DNA of 6,453 bases from Candidatus Falkowiibacteriota bacterium (GTDB lineage Bacteria > Patescibacteriota > Patescibacteriia > UBA2591 > JABMQE01). The position numbers and the translations under genes were made by a program. The notes under the pieces were generated by a model. It was not told the origin of the DNA. It saw nothing but the letters and a program-made list of their open reading frames with translations, and searched no databases. Positions 5,447 to 6,453 of this stretch are shown here, one piece after another. The DNA lies in contig JABMQE010000117.1 of the NCBI GenBank assembly GCA_013203415.1, positions 1 through 6,453 on the forward strand, read 5' to 3'. Numbering within the stretch: the stretch's first letter is position 1; each line of letters begins with the position of its first letter.

Positions 5447-5466
5447 TAGTTTCGCATTCTCGCAGC

Positions 5467-5492
5467 CTGCCCTGAGCCGCGTCGAAGGGTAG
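5467..5492 (+). repeat. Hairpin repeat of the CCCTGAG...TCGAAGGG type
   Basis: CTGCCCT (5467-5473) pairs with AGGGTAG (5486-5492), with one G-T wobble. Then GA (5474-5475) faces GA (5484-5485) as a tandem G-A mismatch, and G5476 pairs with C5483 around a short GC-rich loop. CCCTGAGC-x-TCGAAGGG sequences are, from memory, a widespread bacterial dispersed repeat. In this element the G-A mismatches occur on the + strand, opposite to the element at 5351-5373. Confidence 0.65.
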
Positions 5493-5499
5493 TTTCGCA

Positions 5500-6264
5500 T
5501 TATCCTCCTAATTCTAAAATCTCTTTCGCCAAATTCTCATACGCCCTTGCTCCTTTGCTTCCTGGCGCATACTTAAGAATTGTCTGGCCATAACTCGGCG
5601 CCTCGGCCAGCATATCATCTCTTGGTATTATTGTTCTAAAAAGCCGGTTTGGAAAATACTGGCAAAGCTCGCGCAAAACTTCTCCTGACAATCGATTATG
5701 TCTGGTGTACATCGTAATCACTGCCCCTAAAATTCCTAATTCCTGCTTTATATTTCCCTGAACCAAATTTATCGTATGCAAAAGCTGCCCCAAACCCTCA
5801 AGCGCAAAATACTCCGATTGCACTGGAATCAAAAGTTCATCCGCCGCCGCCAATCCGTTTATCGTTAAAAGCCCGAGCGATGGCGGACAATCAATCAAAA
5901 TAAAATCATAATCATCCCTTACTTCTTTTACCAAATCATTAAGCAAAAATTCTCTATCCTCGACATTAACTAATTCGATATTTGCTCCAGCCAAAGATAA
6001 AGTCGCTGGCGCTACATAATAATCCTTGTGTTCTGTTCCTAAAATAATATCCCGAAAAGGCGTTTTCTTTGCCAAGGACTCATACAAACCATAAGGCAAA
6101 TCCTGATGTTTTATCCCAACCCCGCTAGTCGCGTTCGCCTGCGGATCCAAATCAATAATCAAAACCCGCTTACCATACCAAGCCAAATAAGCGGCCAAAT
6201 TAATCGTGGTCGTGGTTTTCCCCACCCCACCTTTCTGGTTTACAATAGAAATTACTTTACCCAT
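5500..6264 (-). CDS. parA: Chromosome-partitioning ATPase ParA (Soj type), 254 aa
   Basis: A deviant-Walker P-loop ATPase that binds DNA as an ATP dimer and, with ParB, segregates the origin region. The Walker A motif KGGVGKTT is at 11-18, with signature Lys11 and catalytic Lys16. Walker A' DLDPQAN is at 38-44. Walker B FILIDCPPSLGLLT is at 121-134 (Asp125). The family motif near TIIPRDDMLAEAPS is at 211-224. The protein is full length and starts directly with the usual MGKVISIVNQKGG, like small chromosomal Soj proteins with no N-terminal DNA-binding extension. No SD precedes the ATG. A promoter with TATAAT lies so close that the mRNA may be nearly leaderless. parB follows after 167 bp of repeats on the same strand, and a tRNA-Leu is divergent upstream. 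Confidence 0.97.
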   Translation of the reverse strand: MGKVISIVNQKGGVGKTTTTINLAAYLAWYGKRVLIIDLDPQANATSGVGIKHQDLPYGLYESLAKKTPFRDIILGTEHKDYYVAPATLSLAGANIELVNVEDREFLLNDLVKEVRDDYDFILIDCPPSLGLLTINGLAAADELLIPVQSEYFALEGLGQLLHTINLVQGNIKQELGILGAVITMYTRHNRLSGEVLRELCQYFPNRLFRTIIPRDDMLAEAPSYGQTILKYAPGSKGARAYENLAKEILELGG

Positions 6265-6275
6265 ATTCTTATTTT

Positions 6276-6304
6276 ATTATATCTCAAAACTTTCTAAACA
6301 ACAA
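6276..6304 (-). promoter_or_regulatory. Promoter of parA, predicting a leader of about 5 bases
   Basis: On the - strand a perfect -10, TATAAT (6281-6276), is preceded at 17 bases by TTGTTG (6304-6299), which shares TTG with the -35 consensus. A start seven bases downstream falls near 6269, about five bases before the parA ATG (6264-6262). No SD fits in that leader. Confidence 0.55.
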
Positions 6305-6312
6305 GTATCTTT

Positions 6313-6341
6313 TTGACAAAAACGCTTATTTAAGGTAATAT
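6313..6341 (+). promoter_or_regulatory. Promoter of tRNA-Leu
   Basis: A perfect -35 TTGACA (6313-6318) and a -10 TAATAT (6336-6341, four of six) are separated by the ideal 17 bases. Transcription would start at about 6348, a few bases before the mature tRNA end at 6351. It is back-to-back with the parA promoter. Confidence 0.72.
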
Positions 6342-6350
6342 ATTTTATAT

Positions 6351-6437
6351 GCCGAAGTGGCGGAACTGGTAGACGCGCTAGGGTCAGGGTCTAGTGGGTG
6401 TATGCCTGTGCGAGTTCGAGTCTCGCCTTCGGCACCA
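6351..6437 (+). tRNA. tRNA-Leu (anticodon CAG)
   Basis: Acceptor stem GCCGAAG/CTTCGGC (6351-6357 and 6427-6433) is followed by discriminator A and an encoded CCA (6435-6437). The D-arm has GGTAGAC. The anticodon stem CTAGG/TCTAG (6378-6382 and 6390-6394, one G-T pair) closes a 7-base loop with CAG at 6385-6387, reading the codon CUG. The long variable arm (about 6395-6409) is the class II feature expected for Leu. The T-stem GCGAG/CTCGC encloses TTCGAGT (6415-6421). The length of 87 nt is normal. The loop has G at both 32 and 38, a little unusual but not disabling. No terminator is seen in the remaining 16 bases of the window. Confidence 0.96.
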
Positions 6438-6453
6438 TCTCAAAAACTAAAGG

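Larger units (their letters stand above)
5395..5501. repeat. Three direct copies of TTTCGCATT framing two hairpin elements
   Basis: TTTCGCATT occurs at 5395-5403, 5450-5458 and 5493-5501. The last two copies extend leftwards to an exact 15-base repeat, GGGTAGTTTCGCATT (5444-5458 and 5487-5501). The first two continue rightwards as (T/C)TCGC, then AGCCT after an optional CC. Each interval holds a different hairpin. The third copy covers two bases of the parA stop codon (5502-5500). Confidence 0.8.

Noticed and set aside
4277..5499. Search for a parS site (consensus near TGTTTCACGTGAAACA) around parAB
   Set aside because: No close match was seen by eye; the TTCGTGA-like heptamers at 4389-4433 are tandem and not palindromic, so they were not called parS.
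5333..5499. CRISPR array
   Set aside because: The repeated TTTCGCATT units are too short and the intervals hold self-complementary hairpins, not spacers of uniform length.
6344..6349. TTTATA just before the tRNA as an alternative -10
   Set aside because: It would start transcription inside the tRNA; TAATAT at 6336 has the ideal 17-base spacing from TTGACA.

Overview
The window looks like a chromosomal segment of a small-genome bacterium, most likely of the candidate phyla radiation (Patescibacteria, Parcubacteria-like). This assignment is inference. It rests on mostly Lys/Asn-rich proteins, very weak or absent Shine-Dalgarno (SD) sequences before most genes, and intergenic gaps filled with short hairpin repeats of a kind I associate with such genomes. 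No marker in the window fixes the lineage.

Layout, left to right. (1) The last 44 codons of a + strand gene resembling folC (folylpolyglutamate/dihydrofolate synthase). (2) A convergent - strand gene for a 170-residue single-pass membrane protein of unknown function, whose terminator hairpin overlaps the folC end. (3) topA on +, DNA topoisomerase I with four C-terminal zinc fingers, ending in a palindromic repeat and a rho-independent terminator. (4) On the - strand, read from right to left: parA, parB, an unrecognised 253-residue protein and an unrecognised 97-residue protein. (5) A + strand tRNA-Leu(CAG) with its own promoter, divergent from parA.

ParA (Walker ATPase) and ParB (CTP-dependent clamp, DNA-binding) form the chromosome segregation pair, and TopA relaxes negative supercoils, so the core of the window serves chromosome maintenance. 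The 253- and 97-residue proteins follow parB in the same direction. They appear to be related to each other by a shared start region and a shared repeat-like module. Their function is unknown.

The most unusual content is non-coding. The 167-bp gap between parA and parB holds three different hairpin elements, two of them framed by the direct repeat TTTCGCATT. The gap after parB holds a compact three-way-junction inverted repeat, whose two loops are GNRA-like in the - strand RNA, next to a cluster of CAC(G/T)AAT heptamers that runs into the parB stop codon. No transposase, CRISPR array or parS site was seen.
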